Assembly (NCBI GenBank): GCA_003249015.1
Contig: QBLS01000002.1
Span: 124,001 to 188,000, forward strand
DNA: 64,000 nucleotides
Reading direction: 5' to 3'
DNA from: Pseudanabaena sp.
Lineage (GTDB): Bacteria; Cyanobacteriota; Cyanobacteriia; Pseudanabaenales; Pseudanabaenaceae
How positions within the stretch are numbered: position 1 is the first letter of the stretch; every line of letters begins with the position of its first letter. The notes below the pieces were generated by a model. That model was given only the letters and a program-made list of their open reading frames with translations, did no database searches and was not told the DNA's origin. Shown here piece after piece: positions 9,219 to 16,970 of the stretch. The position numbers were made by a program, and so were the translations under genes.

Positions 9219-9647
9219 CTAATCTGCACAGCTTTTCAAGATCACACCGATCACAATTCCCAAACTGACAAAACGGACTACTTGCCAAAACGGTTCTCGA
9301 AAACTACTCCATGAAATCAAGCGACTTTCTAGTTCCACTTCAATTTGTTCAAGACGCTCACCAATGTCTTCTAATTGCTTTAAAAGCTGATCTTTATGGA
9401 TATTATGCTCATCATTATTTAATGGCTTGGCAGTTGGCTTGCGGCGAATTTTTGACGAACTTTCGAGTTCTGTAATCTTTTGGATTTCGTTGAGTTGCGA
9501 TCGCGTTTGTTCTTGCTGAGCTAGTAAATCTTGCTTTTTAGTCAGATTGCCTTGGAGATGGTGAAAACGCTGTTCCACTTCGTCTAGCAAATCTCTAGTT
9601 TCTTGGAGCTGAGCCGCCACATCACTCCAATCAAAATCCTTAGTCAC
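9219..9647 (-). CDS. Coiled-coil protein with C-terminal membrane anchor
   Basis: The 142-residue protein is not recognised. Residues about 8-60 and 80-112 are heptad-rich (LLDEVEQRFHHLQGNL; QLEDIGERLEQIEVELES). The last 20 residues (FVSLGIVIGVILKSC) form a single hydrophobic helix, so a tail-anchored topology is likely. No catalytic motif is seen. It is probably expressed alone. Confidence 0.6.
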   Translation of the reverse strand: MTKDFDWSDVAAQLQETRDLLDEVEQRFHHLQGNLTKKQDLLAQQEQTRSQLNEIQKITELESSSKIRRKPTAKPLNNDEHNIHKDQLLKQLEDIGERLEQIEVELESRLISWSSFREPFWQVVRFVSLGIVIGVILKSCAD

Positions 9648-9671
9648 AGGAAGCCACTCCGAAATTAAGCT

Positions 9672-9718
9672 AAGGAATTGTTAAAATTGCCGCTTTGCGG
9701 CAATTTTAACAATTCCTT
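9672..9718. repeat. Hairpin, 22-bp perfect arms
   Basis: Positions 9672-9693 pair exactly with 9697-9718, with a TTT loop and GCCGC-TTT-GCGGC centre. It lies just upstream of the leftward gene at 9219. Confidence 0.85.
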
Positions 9719-9772
9719 GGGTTTGCATTTGAGCGCACAGCGCCTTGTTCAAAATTTTAGCAGTGATTACCT

Positions 9773-9819
9773 GTAAAAATTTTAAAAGTGTTGCGAAGTA
9801 ACACTTTTAAAATTTTTAC
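9773..9819. repeat. Hairpin, 22-bp arms with one G/T pair
   Basis: Positions 9773-9794 pair with 9798-9819. The only mismatch is G-U compatible in RNA. It lies 50 bp upstream of ridA. Confidence 0.8.
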
Positions 9820-9867
9820 GGTCAGGATTTATACTTGGCAATGGAATAGTATTGAGCCTAATTAAAT

Positions 9868-10260
9868 ATGAGCCAAAAAGAAGTAATTCGTAGCAGTCAA
9901 GCCCCTGAGCCAGTTGGTCCCTACAATCAAGCGATCGCAGTGCCAGCCACCAGTAAACTCATGTTTATGGCAGGACAAATTGCGATCGATCCTGCGATTG
10001 GTAAAATCGTCGCCACCACGGTTGAAGAACAAGCTGAACAGGTAATCAAGAATATTCAAGCTGTACTAACTGAAGCTGGTGCTGATTTTAGTAGTGTCAT
10101 TAAAACCACTGTATTTTTGGCAGATATGGCAGACTTTCCCAAGGTAAATGCCATCTATGGCAAGTACTTCCCTGCGCCATTTCCTGCCCGTTCGACAGTT
10201 CAAGTCGCCCGACTTCCTCTTGATGCACTTGTCGAGATTGAGTGCATTGTCGCAATTTAA
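9868..10260 (+). CDS. ridA: RidA family enamine/imine deaminase
   Basis: The 130-residue length and motifs fit RidA (YjgF/YER057c/UK114). PVGPYNQAI is at the start, FMAGQIAIDP forms the substrate pocket, and the C-terminal signature is ARSTVQVARLPLDALVEIECIV with the conserved Arg and Glu. The enzyme hydrolyses reactive 2-iminopropanoate/2-iminobutanoate released by PLP enzymes, protecting them from damage. It acts in the cytoplasm as a trimer. The stop codon lies inside a perfect hairpin shared with the next gene's leader. Confidence 0.93.
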   Translation: MSQKEVIRSSQAPEPVGPYNQAIAVPATSKLMFMAGQIAIDPAIGKIVATTVEEQAEQVIKNIQAVLTEAGADFSSVIKTTVFLADMADFPKVNAIYGKYFPAPFPARSTVQVARLPLDALVEIECIVAI

Positions 10261-10302
10261 AAAAGTCCCGCCCGCGTAGCGGGCGGGACTTTTTTAAATT
10301 GC
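10252..10302. repeat. Hairpin, 24-bp perfect arms, spanning the ridA stop
   Basis: Positions 10252-10275 pair exactly with 10279-10302 with a GTA loop and CGCCCGC/GCGGGCG centre. The left arm includes the last ridA codons and the TAA. It ends 28 bp before the start of the next gene. Confidence 0.9.
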
Positions 10303-10329
10303 TCGCTGTAAGCCATATAAGGAGTAGAA

Positions 10330-12300
10330 ATGAAAAGTTTGTGGAACGATGAAGAAGCATCAAAATATAAAGGTGATTTGGGCTTAAGAGTATATACATC
10401 GCAATTATTAGGACGCGATCGCTCCTTAGTTCTGCATGGTGGCGGGAATACTTCTGTCAAAATACTAGAAAAAAATATTGTCGGTGAAGCAGAAGAGATT
10501 CTCTATGTTAAGGGCAGTGGTTGGGATTTAGAAACAATTGCCGAAGCTGGTTTTGCACCTGTGCGAATGGCGCATCTATTGAAGCTTGCCAAGTTATCAG
10601 TTCTATCAGACTCCCAAATGGTGAATGAACTGAAAACCCAAATGACCAAAGCAAGCGCCCCTGCTCCATCTGTAGAAACCATACTCCACGCTAGCTTACC
10701 CTATAAATATGTCGATCATACCCATGCTGATGCCGTAATTTCTATAACCAATACTTCCAACGGATGGGAACGCATTCAAGAAATTTATGGAAATGATGTG
10801 GTGATTATCCCCTATGTTATGCCAGGTTTTGATTTGGCGCGAGTCTGTGCGGAAAAGTTTGAGTCTGAGAAGTGCGATCGCACTATTGGCATGGTGCTAA
10901 TGAATCACGGCATCTTTTCCTTTGGAAATACTGCCCAAGATGCTTACGAGAGCATGATTTCTCTAGTTGATCGTGCGGAAATATATTTACAAAAACAAAA
11001 CGCTTGGTTTTTTAATTGTCAAGTTCAGGAAGCAGCACCAATAGAACGAATAGAAATTGCTCAACTCCGTGCCGAAGTTGCTCAAGTGACGGGATGTCCT
11101 GTGATTTTAAGTACTCATAATGATGAGAAAAATTTAGCCTTTGCCCAAAGAGAAGATGTGCATATTCTCTCTCAACAGGGTTGCGCGACTCCCGATCATG
11201 TGATTCGGACAAAGCGCTTACCCCTAGTCGGTAGAGAAGTGAAAGCCTATGCAGATGCTTATCGAGCATATTTTGCCGAAGAATCTCAACAATCATCACA
11301 GTCTGTAACCATGCTAGATGCTGCTCCTCGCATGATTCTGGATCGCCAATTGGGATTAGTGACTGTGGGCAAGTCTGCTAAAGATGCAGCTATCGTGGCA
11401 GATATCTATGAACATACGCTAGAAATTATTCAGCGATCGCACCTTTTGGGTGGTTATCAGGCACTTCCAGCGAGGGATCTCTTTGCGGTGGAATATTGGG
11501 AATTAGAACAGGCGAAGCTCAAAAAAAGTGGTGTGTCTCCCGCTTTTATGGGTGAAATTGCCCTCGTTACGGGAGCTGCTTCAGGGATCGGCAAAGCCTG
11601 TGTGGAGTCGCTGCTAAAGCGTGGTGCAGCCGTGGTAGGTCTGGATATTAACCCTGCCATTGAGAAATTGTACGATCGCCCAGATTTTATCGGTATTACC
11701 TGCGATGTTAGTGACGAAAATGCGATCGCTGCATCCCTCGATCAAGCCGTCAAGTCCTTTGGTGGTCTAGATATACTTATTCTCAATGCAGGGATTTTCC
11801 CTGCGGGCTGTCGGATTGAGAAGCTAGATACGGTGACTTGGCAGAAGGTGATGCAAATTAATCTAGAAGCAAATCTAGTCTTGATGCGGGAATGCTATCC
11901 ATTGTTAAAACTTGCGCCCAACGGTGGTCGGGTCGTGGCGATCGGTTCAAAAAATGTGCCTGCCCCTGGCCCTGCGGCGGCGGCTTATTCCGCATCTAAG
12001 GCAGCACTTACTCAGCTTATGCGAGTGGCGGCTCTGGAATGGAGTGGCGATCGCATCCGTGTTAACACCTTGCATCCCAATGCAGTTTTTGATACGGGTA
12101 TCTGGACTGAGGAAGTGTTAACTTCGCGTGCTAAGCATTATGGCTTGACTATTGCAGAATACAAAACCAACAATTTGCTCAAGGTAGAGGTTACTAGTCG
12201 TCATGTGGCGGAGCTTGCCTGTGAAATGTGTGGCAGTTTGTTTGCTTGCACAACTGCGGCTCAAGTTCCCATTGATGGCGGTAATGACCGTGTAATTTAG
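10330..12300 (+). CDS. Bifunctional class II aldolase / short-chain dehydrogenase
   Basis: This is a 656-residue fusion. The N-terminal half (about 15-330) is a class II (L-fuculose/rhamnulose phosphate) aldolase-like domain with VDHTHADAVI and the zinc-site HG in MVLMNHGIFSFG. The C-terminal half (about 405-650) is an SDR with the Rossmann motif TGAASGIGKA and catalytic YSASK. In characterised relatives (RhaD/RhaE type) it cleaves rhamnulose (phosphate) and oxidises lactaldehyde; the substrate here is inferred. AAGGAG sits 7 bp upstream of the ATG. Its stop codon lies in a hairpin. Confidence 0.88.
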   Translation: MKSLWNDEEASKYKGDLGLRVYTSQLLGRDRSLVLHGGGNTSVKILEKNIVGEAEEILYVKGSGWDLETIAEAGFAPVRMAHLLKLAKLSVLSDSQMVNELKTQMTKASAPAPSVETILHASLPYKYVDHTHADAVISITNTSNGWERIQEIYGNDVVIIPYVMPGFDLARVCAEKFESEKCDRTIGMVLMNHGIFSFGNTAQDAYESMISLVDRAEIYLQKQNAWFFNCQVQEAAPIERIEIAQLRAEVAQVTGCPVILSTHNDEKNLAFAQREDVHILSQQGCATPDHVIRTKRLPLVGREVKAYADAYRAYFAEESQQSSQSVTMLDAAPRMILDRQLGLVTVGKSAKDAAIVADIYEHTLEIIQRSHLLGGYQALPARDLFAVEYWELEQAKLKKSGVSPAFMGEIALVTGAASGIGKACVESLLKRGAAVVGLDINPAIEKLYDRPDFIGITCDVSDENAIAASLDQAVKSFGGLDILILNAGIFPAGCRIEKLDTVTWQKVMQINLEANLVLMRECYPLLKLAPNGGRVVAIGSKNVPAPGPAAAAYSASKAALTQLMRVAALEWSGDRIRVNTLHPNAVFDTGIWTEEVLTSRAKHYGLTIAEYKTNNLLKVEVTSRHVAELACEMCGSLFACTTAAQVPIDGGNDRVI

Positions 12301-12349
12301 AGTTGCTGAGTGGTGCGGCGCTTTGAATCGCACCACTCAGCAACTCTAA
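12297..12349. repeat. Hairpin, 21-bp perfect arms, spanning the aldolase stop
   Basis: Positions 12297-12317 pair exactly with 12329-12349 around GCGCTTTGAATCGC. The left arm contains the TAG of the aldolase/SDR gene. Confidence 0.85.
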
Positions 12350-12354
12350 TTATG

Positions 12355-12409
12355 AAACCAGTTTTGAGATTTTTAGCGCCTTTGGCGCTAAAAATCTCAA
12401 AACTGGTTT
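12355..12409. repeat. Hairpin, 26-bp perfect arms
   Basis: Positions 12355-12380 pair exactly with 12384-12409, with a TTT loop and GCGCC-TTT-GGCGC centre, only 5 bp after the preceding hairpin. Confidence 0.88.
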
Positions 12410-12597
12410 TCTGAAAGACAGTTTTTATAATGAAAATTGCCGCGCAACACTATAGCAATTTGCGCTGTATTAGTTAGTAATGTTAACCTTGATCGCTTTA
12501 CAATCAAGGCGCAGTCATACAATATTAACGCTTGTGTGATGCTGCAATATTTTGGACAGGAATCTTGAGAGTGGTGTACAGCGCTTTTCTACTAGAT

Positions 12598-12652
12598 AAA
12601 GTGAGTAAGTTAGTTTCGCAGCTAAGCGCCGCGAAACTAACTTACTCACTTT
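12598..12652. repeat. Hairpin, 22-bp perfect arms
   Basis: Positions 12598-12619 pair exactly with 12631-12652; the 11-base loop contains AAGCGCC. It lies upstream of the ACT protein. Confidence 0.85.
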
Positions 12653-12719
12653 GCCAGAAAGCTCTTTCCTCTGTTTTTCAATTGGTTGGAAATTGCTATA
12701 AGCGATCGCGAGGTTGGCT

Positions 12720-13436
12720 ATGACTTATGGGCTAAAAACCTCAACTATTGAGTTGCTAAAGCGCTTTAACAACAGCTTTCCCCAGTTTTATGAGCAGTTT
12801 GTGAGTAGTGATATCCAACTCCAAAATTTGCGCTTGGCTTATCAGCTTTACCAGTCTAAGGAGGCGGTGATCGAGCTGAAGTCAGAGAGTAACAGGAGCG
12901 TACTTTATTTTGCCTATCGCAATCAGTCTTTCCTGCTAAATGATATTTTTGGGGTGCTAGCTGCCTATGGTTTGACGATTCACAGCCTTAGTTTGTACGG
13001 TCAGATCAATGCGCCGATGCTAGTTTTTATCAAATTGGTGATCTCACGCGGCGGCAAGACGCTGCCCGCAAAAACTGCCGAAAATGTCCGAAAGGCGATC
13101 AAAGAGACATTATTAGGACGTTTTGAAGTTGAAGAAATGCTCGCTCTGGAGTTCAATCTTGATAGTGGTTTGCGAAAGGTAGAAACTAACTTTTATGTCG
13201 ATCGCGTATTCCATTTACCCGCGCTACTTGTCGAAGCTGATAGTCAGCCTGGATTGTTTTATAAAGTGATGAATGCGATTTGGCAGGAAGATTTGCTAGT
13301 GGTGAATGCGAATTTATTAGTCCTGCGTGGTCGGACGAGGTTGATCCTTTATTTGTTGGGGCCCAATGAAAATTTAATTCCTGAGTATTTAGGAACTAAA
13401 ATAGCCGAAAGTTTAAAGCAGCGTTTGTCTGATTAG
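12720..13436 (+). CDS. Tandem ACT-domain protein (GlnD-like regulatory part)
   Basis: The 238-residue protein carries two ACT-like segments. The first is VLYFAYRNQSFLLNDIFGVL (about 60-80). The second is ALLVEADSQPGLFYKVMNAI (about 166-185), with the ...GLFYKV ligand-loop Gly and following helix. ACT domains bind amino acids and regulate metabolism; a similar pair closes the PII uridylyltransferase GlnD. No nucleotidyltransferase domain is present, so a stand-alone amino-acid sensor is inferred. ATG 12720 is preferred over TTG 12714 because GAGG lies 6 bp ahead of it. The stop codon touches a hairpin. Confidence 0.7.
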   Translation: MTYGLKTSTIELLKRFNNSFPQFYEQFVSSDIQLQNLRLAYQLYQSKEAVIELKSESNRSVLYFAYRNQSFLLNDIFGVLAAYGLTIHSLSLYGQINAPMLVFIKLVISRGGKTLPAKTAENVRKAIKETLLGRFEVEEMLALEFNLDSGLRKVETNFYVDRVFHLPALLVEADSQPGLFYKVMNAIWQEDLLVVNANLLVLRGRTRLILYLLGPNENLIPEYLGTKIAESLKQRLSD

Positions 13437-13475
13437 CCATATGTTCCGCCCGCTACGCGGGCGGAACATATGGCT
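13435..13475. repeat. Hairpin, 19-bp perfect arms, at the ACT gene stop
   Basis: Positions 13435-13453 pair with 13457-13475 (CCGCCCGC-TAC-GCGGGCGG centre). The left arm begins within the TAG. Confidence 0.85.
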
Positions 13476-13478
13476 TTT

Positions 13479-13505
13479 GGTTTTACAGCGCTTTGCGCTA
13501 AAACC
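13479..13505. repeat. Short hairpin GGTTTTA...TAAAACC
   Basis: About 10-bp arms surround GCGCTTTGCGC. It resembles the outer part of larger elements that end in GGTTTTA. Confidence 0.5.
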
Positions 13506-13538
13506 CAAACCAAGAATAAATTTTAAATGTTTAGAAGA

Positions 13539-13591
13539 GGCTTCGACTTCGCTCAGCCAGCATTATACGTTGGCTGAGCGAAGTCGAAGCC
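13539..13591. repeat. GGCTTCGACTTCGCTCAGCCA-type palindrome
   Basis: Positions 13539-13559 pair exactly with 13571-13591. The arms of this second repeat family are conserved between copies (also 30653, 31510, 45891; variant at 15168; decayed at 25914), unlike the private-arm family. Confidence 0.85.
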
Positions 13592-13623
13592 CTAACTCTC
13601 ATTTGAAACAGCTATATTCTTTC

Positions 13624-15048
13624 TTAATTGCTGAGTTGGGCGATCGCTTCATAAAATGGCTGCCAATTGTCATCAACCGTGATTTTTTCCCATAGCTCTT
13701 CAATTTTAGGGCGCAAAAAGATTGTGGTGGGATTAGCCTGTTGCAGTTGCTGGGCTATAGTTTCCATTGCTTCGATGGGCTGACGAATGAGCAATTGATG
13801 ATACACAACGCACCACTTTTCTAATAATGGCAACTGTTCTTCCGTGATTTCCCAAGCATGAATTTTAAAAATGTTGCTGGAATCTTCTCGCCAGTTAGCT
13901 TGGAATTCTTGACGTAGATTTACAAAAAATTGGTTATATCCAATCTCTTTAACAAATGCAAGTAATTCTATAGTTGCACCAATTAGTTCTTCTGTTTCAG
14001 GCTCCGATAAAGTCGTAAATCCTAAACGCTTGAGCATCATTTCACAATAGGCTTCCCGATAGAAGTCCTTAAACTTCTCCAAAGATGAATTCATGTCATC
14101 TTTATCCATCACTAAACTGAGAGGATCTTGCAGCTTTTCTAAGTTCCAATAGCAAGCCGCAGGTTGGTTAGCATAGCTATAGCGCCCCGCATGGTCAAAG
14201 TAAGCCGCTGTAAATCTGGGATCGTAATTGGGAATGAATGCAAAGGGTCCATAGTCAAAACTTTCCCCAGTAATCGACATATTGTCGGTATTGAGAACGG
14301 CATGACAAAAACCAACTGCCATCCACTGAGCGCAGAGTCTTGCCACACGCTCTACTAATTCTAAATAGAATTGACTATCTTGATTTTCAGAACCCCATAG
14401 GTGAGGATAGTAAATTTGAAGAACATGATCTAATAGTTTGCGAACTAGGTCAGCCCGTCCAATCCAGCGCAGACGCTCAAATGTCCCGAAACGAATATGC
14501 GATCGCGAGAAGCGTACCATCACCGCAGAGCGCGTTGGTGACGGCTCATCTCCACGCCATAGATCTTCCCCTGTTTCCACTAAACTGAGACAGCGTGAAG
14601 TTCTTACGCCCATCCGATGCAAAGCTTCTGAAGCAATAATTTCCCGAAAGCCACCCTTAAGGGTTAGCCTGCCATCGGCAGTGCGCGAGTAAGGAGTTCG
14701 TCCCGATCCTTTAGTTCCAAAATCATAGAGTTCCCCGTCCACCCCGCGTACCTGTCCATAGACAAAGCCCCGCCCATCACCAAGTTGAGGGTTATATTCA
14801 CCAAATTGATAGCCATGATAGCGTAAGGCTAGAAATGGTCGCACAGCTTGAAAATGACCAAAAGCTTCAATAAAGTCATCATCACTCACTTGGCTAGCTT
14901 CAAGCCCGATCACTGGCAAAACTTGATTATTCCGCCACCGTAACTTGTGCATGGGAAATTCTGCCGCCTTGACGACATCATGATAGTCCTCTAGAGACTC
15001 GATCGCGGGTTCATAACTAAGGTTCAGAAAAGAGTTACTTGATGGCAT
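13624..15048 (-). CDS. selO: Protein adenylyltransferase SelO (YdiU family)
   Basis: The 474-residue protein is a pseudokinase-fold enzyme that transfers AMP from ATP to Ser/Thr/Tyr of target proteins in redox stress. Visible landmarks are GDGRGFVYGQV, KGSGRTPYSR (the rearranged glycine loop), the SEALHRMGVRTSRCLSLV segment, RFGTFERL, and NTDNMSITGESFDYGPFAF, which holds the metal-binding Asn/Asp. Length fits the bacterial family. It lacks the C-terminal Sec/Cys of eukaryotic members as far as seen. It stands alone with repeats on both sides; substrates are unknown. Confidence 0.92.
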   Translation of the reverse strand: MPSSNSFLNLSYEPAIESLEDYHDVVKAAEFPMHKLRWRNNQVLPVIGLEASQVSDDDFIEAFGHFQAVRPFLALRYHGYQFGEYNPQLGDGRGFVYGQVRGVDGELYDFGTKGSGRTPYSRTADGRLTLKGGFREIIASEALHRMGVRTSRCLSLVETGEDLWRGDEPSPTRSAVMVRFSRSHIRFGTFERLRWIGRADLVRKLLDHVLQIYYPHLWGSENQDSQFYLELVERVARLCAQWMAVGFCHAVLNTDNMSITGESFDYGPFAFIPNYDPRFTAAYFDHAGRYSYANQPAACYWNLEKLQDPLSLVMDKDDMNSSLEKFKDFYREAYCEMMLKRLGFTTLSEPETEELIGATIELLAFVKEIGYNQFFVNLRQEFQANWREDSSNIFKIHAWEITEEQLPLLEKWCVVYHQLLIRQPIEAMETIAQQLQQANPTTIFLRPKIEELWEKITVDDNWQPFYEAIAQLSN

Positions 15049-15098
15049 AGTTGGAAAATAGAAGGAGACTAACAGCTTCAGTCATGATACTTTATTTC

Positions 15099-15149
15099 AA
15101 TAGGAATTTTATAGATGGAGGCGTAGCCTCCATCTATAAAATTCCTATT
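15099..15149. repeat. Hairpin, 24-bp perfect arms
   Basis: Positions 15099-15122 pair exactly with 15126-15149 (GGAGGC-GTA-GCCTCC centre), in the divergent region upstream of selO and the pseudouridine synthase. Confidence 0.88.
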
Positions 15150-15167
15150 CTTTCGTCAGGGAAATCG

Positions 15168-15222
15168 GGCTTCGGCTTCGCTCAGCCAACAGTAATTAAG
15201 CTGGCTGAGCGAAGCCGAAGCC
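15168..15222. repeat. GGCTTCGGCTTCGCTCAGCCA-type palindrome
   Basis: Positions 15168-15188 pair exactly with 15202-15222. It differs from the 13539 copy by one base in each arm, a compensated change. Confidence 0.85.
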
Positions 15223-15240
15223 TCTCAACATTCATGTGTA

Positions 15241-16908
15241 ATGAACCAAAATAGCCAAGTAAATTATTGGTATGAAGGTCGCTGTCCCTTCAGTGGTGAA
15301 CTATTGCGATTGCCGAGGACTAGAGAATCTGAGGAGATCGCTAGAGAACTAATGGAGGAACTTTCAACTTTGAGTAGTGAGGCACAACCGCACTGCCAAA
15401 TTCCTACAGCGAAGTCTAAAGGCACTAAAGAAGGAAAAATGTATGGAATCTTGCTGGCGACAACAGCAACGGGTGAAAGGGTAACTCTTAAAGCTTTTTC
15501 AGGATTATTAAATGGTGAAAGTGAAATCGAAGGCTGGGTTCCCCCGATCGCAGGACGGGAAAATATTGCCCTCGCCGAATCAATTACCCTGTCTAAATTG
15601 GCGACTATCAAACAAAAGTTAATTGAACTGAGTGAAATTCCTGAACGTTTAGAGTGTCTTAAGCGATCGCAAGAATATGAGGCGCAATTACAAACTTTGC
15701 GGGAAGAACATCAACTGGCTAAACAAAAAAGGCAGATTAAGCGATCGCAAAATGATTCTGATCGCAGCCTTCAGCAAGAATTAGATCGCGAAAGTCAACT
15801 TGAAAAAATGGCAAGACGCAATCTCAAACGCGATCGCGATCAGGCTCTATTACCTCTGCAACAATTGATTGAAGAAGCCAATGTCAAAATGGCGGAACTT
15901 AAAAAAGAACGCCGCCAGCTATCCCGCACCTTGCAAGCACAGATGCATGAGACTCATGTGTTAACGAACTTCGCAGGGGAAACGCGATCGCTAAAACAAT
16001 TGATTATAGAAGGTGCGATGCCAACGGGAATGGGAGACTGCTGCGCTCCTAAGCTATTGAACTATGCCGCAAATAATGGGCTTACACCTCTTGCCTTAGC
16101 AGAGTTTTGGTGGGGTGATCCTTCGCCCGATGGATACAAAGTTCAAGGCGAGTTTTATGGAGCTTGTGCAGAAAGATGTCAGCCAATTATGGGGTTTTTA
16201 TTGTCAGGTCGGCAGTCCAATATATCTAACAATGGCAATGATGGCGTGACCGCACCGAACTATCACATATCTGACTCCTCTGTAGTAACGATTGTGTATG
16301 AGGATGGATATTTAATTGCGATCGCCAAACCCTCTGGACTTCTATCTATCCCTGGACGTTATTTAGATGTTCAAGATAGCGCCCTAAACCGATTGCTTAA
16401 TCTATATGGAGATGAAATCCTTTACCCAGTGCATCGACTTGATCGCCAAACTTCGGGAATTTTACTGTTTGCGCGTGACCTTGATACGCTCCGCCATCTT
16501 AGTCAACAATTTCAAACCCGAAAAGTCCATAAAGTCTATGAGGCTCTGCTTTCAGGAAAAATTAAACAAGAAAGTGGCGTGATTGATTTACCCCTATGGG
16601 GCAATCCTGAAAATCGTCCCTACCAACAGGTAGATTTTGATCAGGGAAAGCACAGCTTAACTAAGTTCCAAACCATCGGCAATGAGGGTGCTTATTCAAG
16701 AATTGAGTTTATTCCCTTAACGGGAAGAACGCATCAGTTACGAGTTCACGCTGCTGATACGAGAGGTTTGGGAACGACGATTTTGGGCGATCGCCTTTAT
16801 GGTTGCCAGATAGCAACTGATCGATTACATCTTCATGCTAAATCCTTAACTTTCACCCATCCGCGATCGCTGCAAACTCTCTCTTTACGAGTAGAAGTTC
16901 CCTTCTAA
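15241..16908 (+). CDS. RluA-family pseudouridine synthase with long N-terminal extension
   Basis: Of 555 residues, the last 215 form an RluA-type pseudouridine synthase. The catalytic Asp is in HRLDRQTSG, followed by GRTHQLRVH; it isomerises uridine in rRNA or tRNA. The first 335 residues include an N-terminal segment with CPFSGELLRLP, a basic coiled coil (about 120-240) and a conserved patch GMGDCCAPKLLNYAANNGL / FWWGDP. Long enzymes of this type occur in cyanobacteria and some gammaproteobacteria; the target base is not deduced. No partner gene is seen in the same direction. Confidence 0.85.
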   Translation: MNQNSQVNYWYEGRCPFSGELLRLPRTRESEEIARELMEELSTLSSEAQPHCQIPTAKSKGTKEGKMYGILLATTATGERVTLKAFSGLLNGESEIEGWVPPIAGRENIALAESITLSKLATIKQKLIELSEIPERLECLKRSQEYEAQLQTLREEHQLAKQKRQIKRSQNDSDRSLQQELDRESQLEKMARRNLKRDRDQALLPLQQLIEEANVKMAELKKERRQLSRTLQAQMHETHVLTNFAGETRSLKQLIIEGAMPTGMGDCCAPKLLNYAANNGLTPLALAEFWWGDPSPDGYKVQGEFYGACAERCQPIMGFLLSGRQSNISNNGNDGVTAPNYHISDSSVVTIVYEDGYLIAIAKPSGLLSIPGRYLDVQDSALNRLLNLYGDEILYPVHRLDRQTSGILLFARDLDTLRHLSQQFQTRKVHKVYEALLSGKIKQESGVIDLPLWGNPENRPYQQVDFDQGKHSLTKFQTIGNEGAYSRIEFIPLTGRTHQLRVHAADTRGLGTTILGDRLYGCQIATDRLHLHAKSLTFTHPRSLQTLSLRVEVPF

Positions 16909-16970
16909 GTGGCTCAACTTAATTAAAATCCCTCACTTCATGGGCGGAACAATCTTCTCTGATTTCACGC

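Larger units (their letters stand above)
12301..12719. other. 419-bp intergenic region with stacked hairpins
   Basis: Three hairpins occupy it (12297-12349, 12355-12409, 12598-12652). The open frame across 12532-12723 is formed partly by hairpin sequence and is not called as a gene. Confidence 0.55.

Noticed and set aside
12532-12723. 63-codon open frame
   Set aside because: It runs through a hairpin (12598-12652) and overlaps the better supported start of the ACT gene; no ribosome site and no recognisable protein features.
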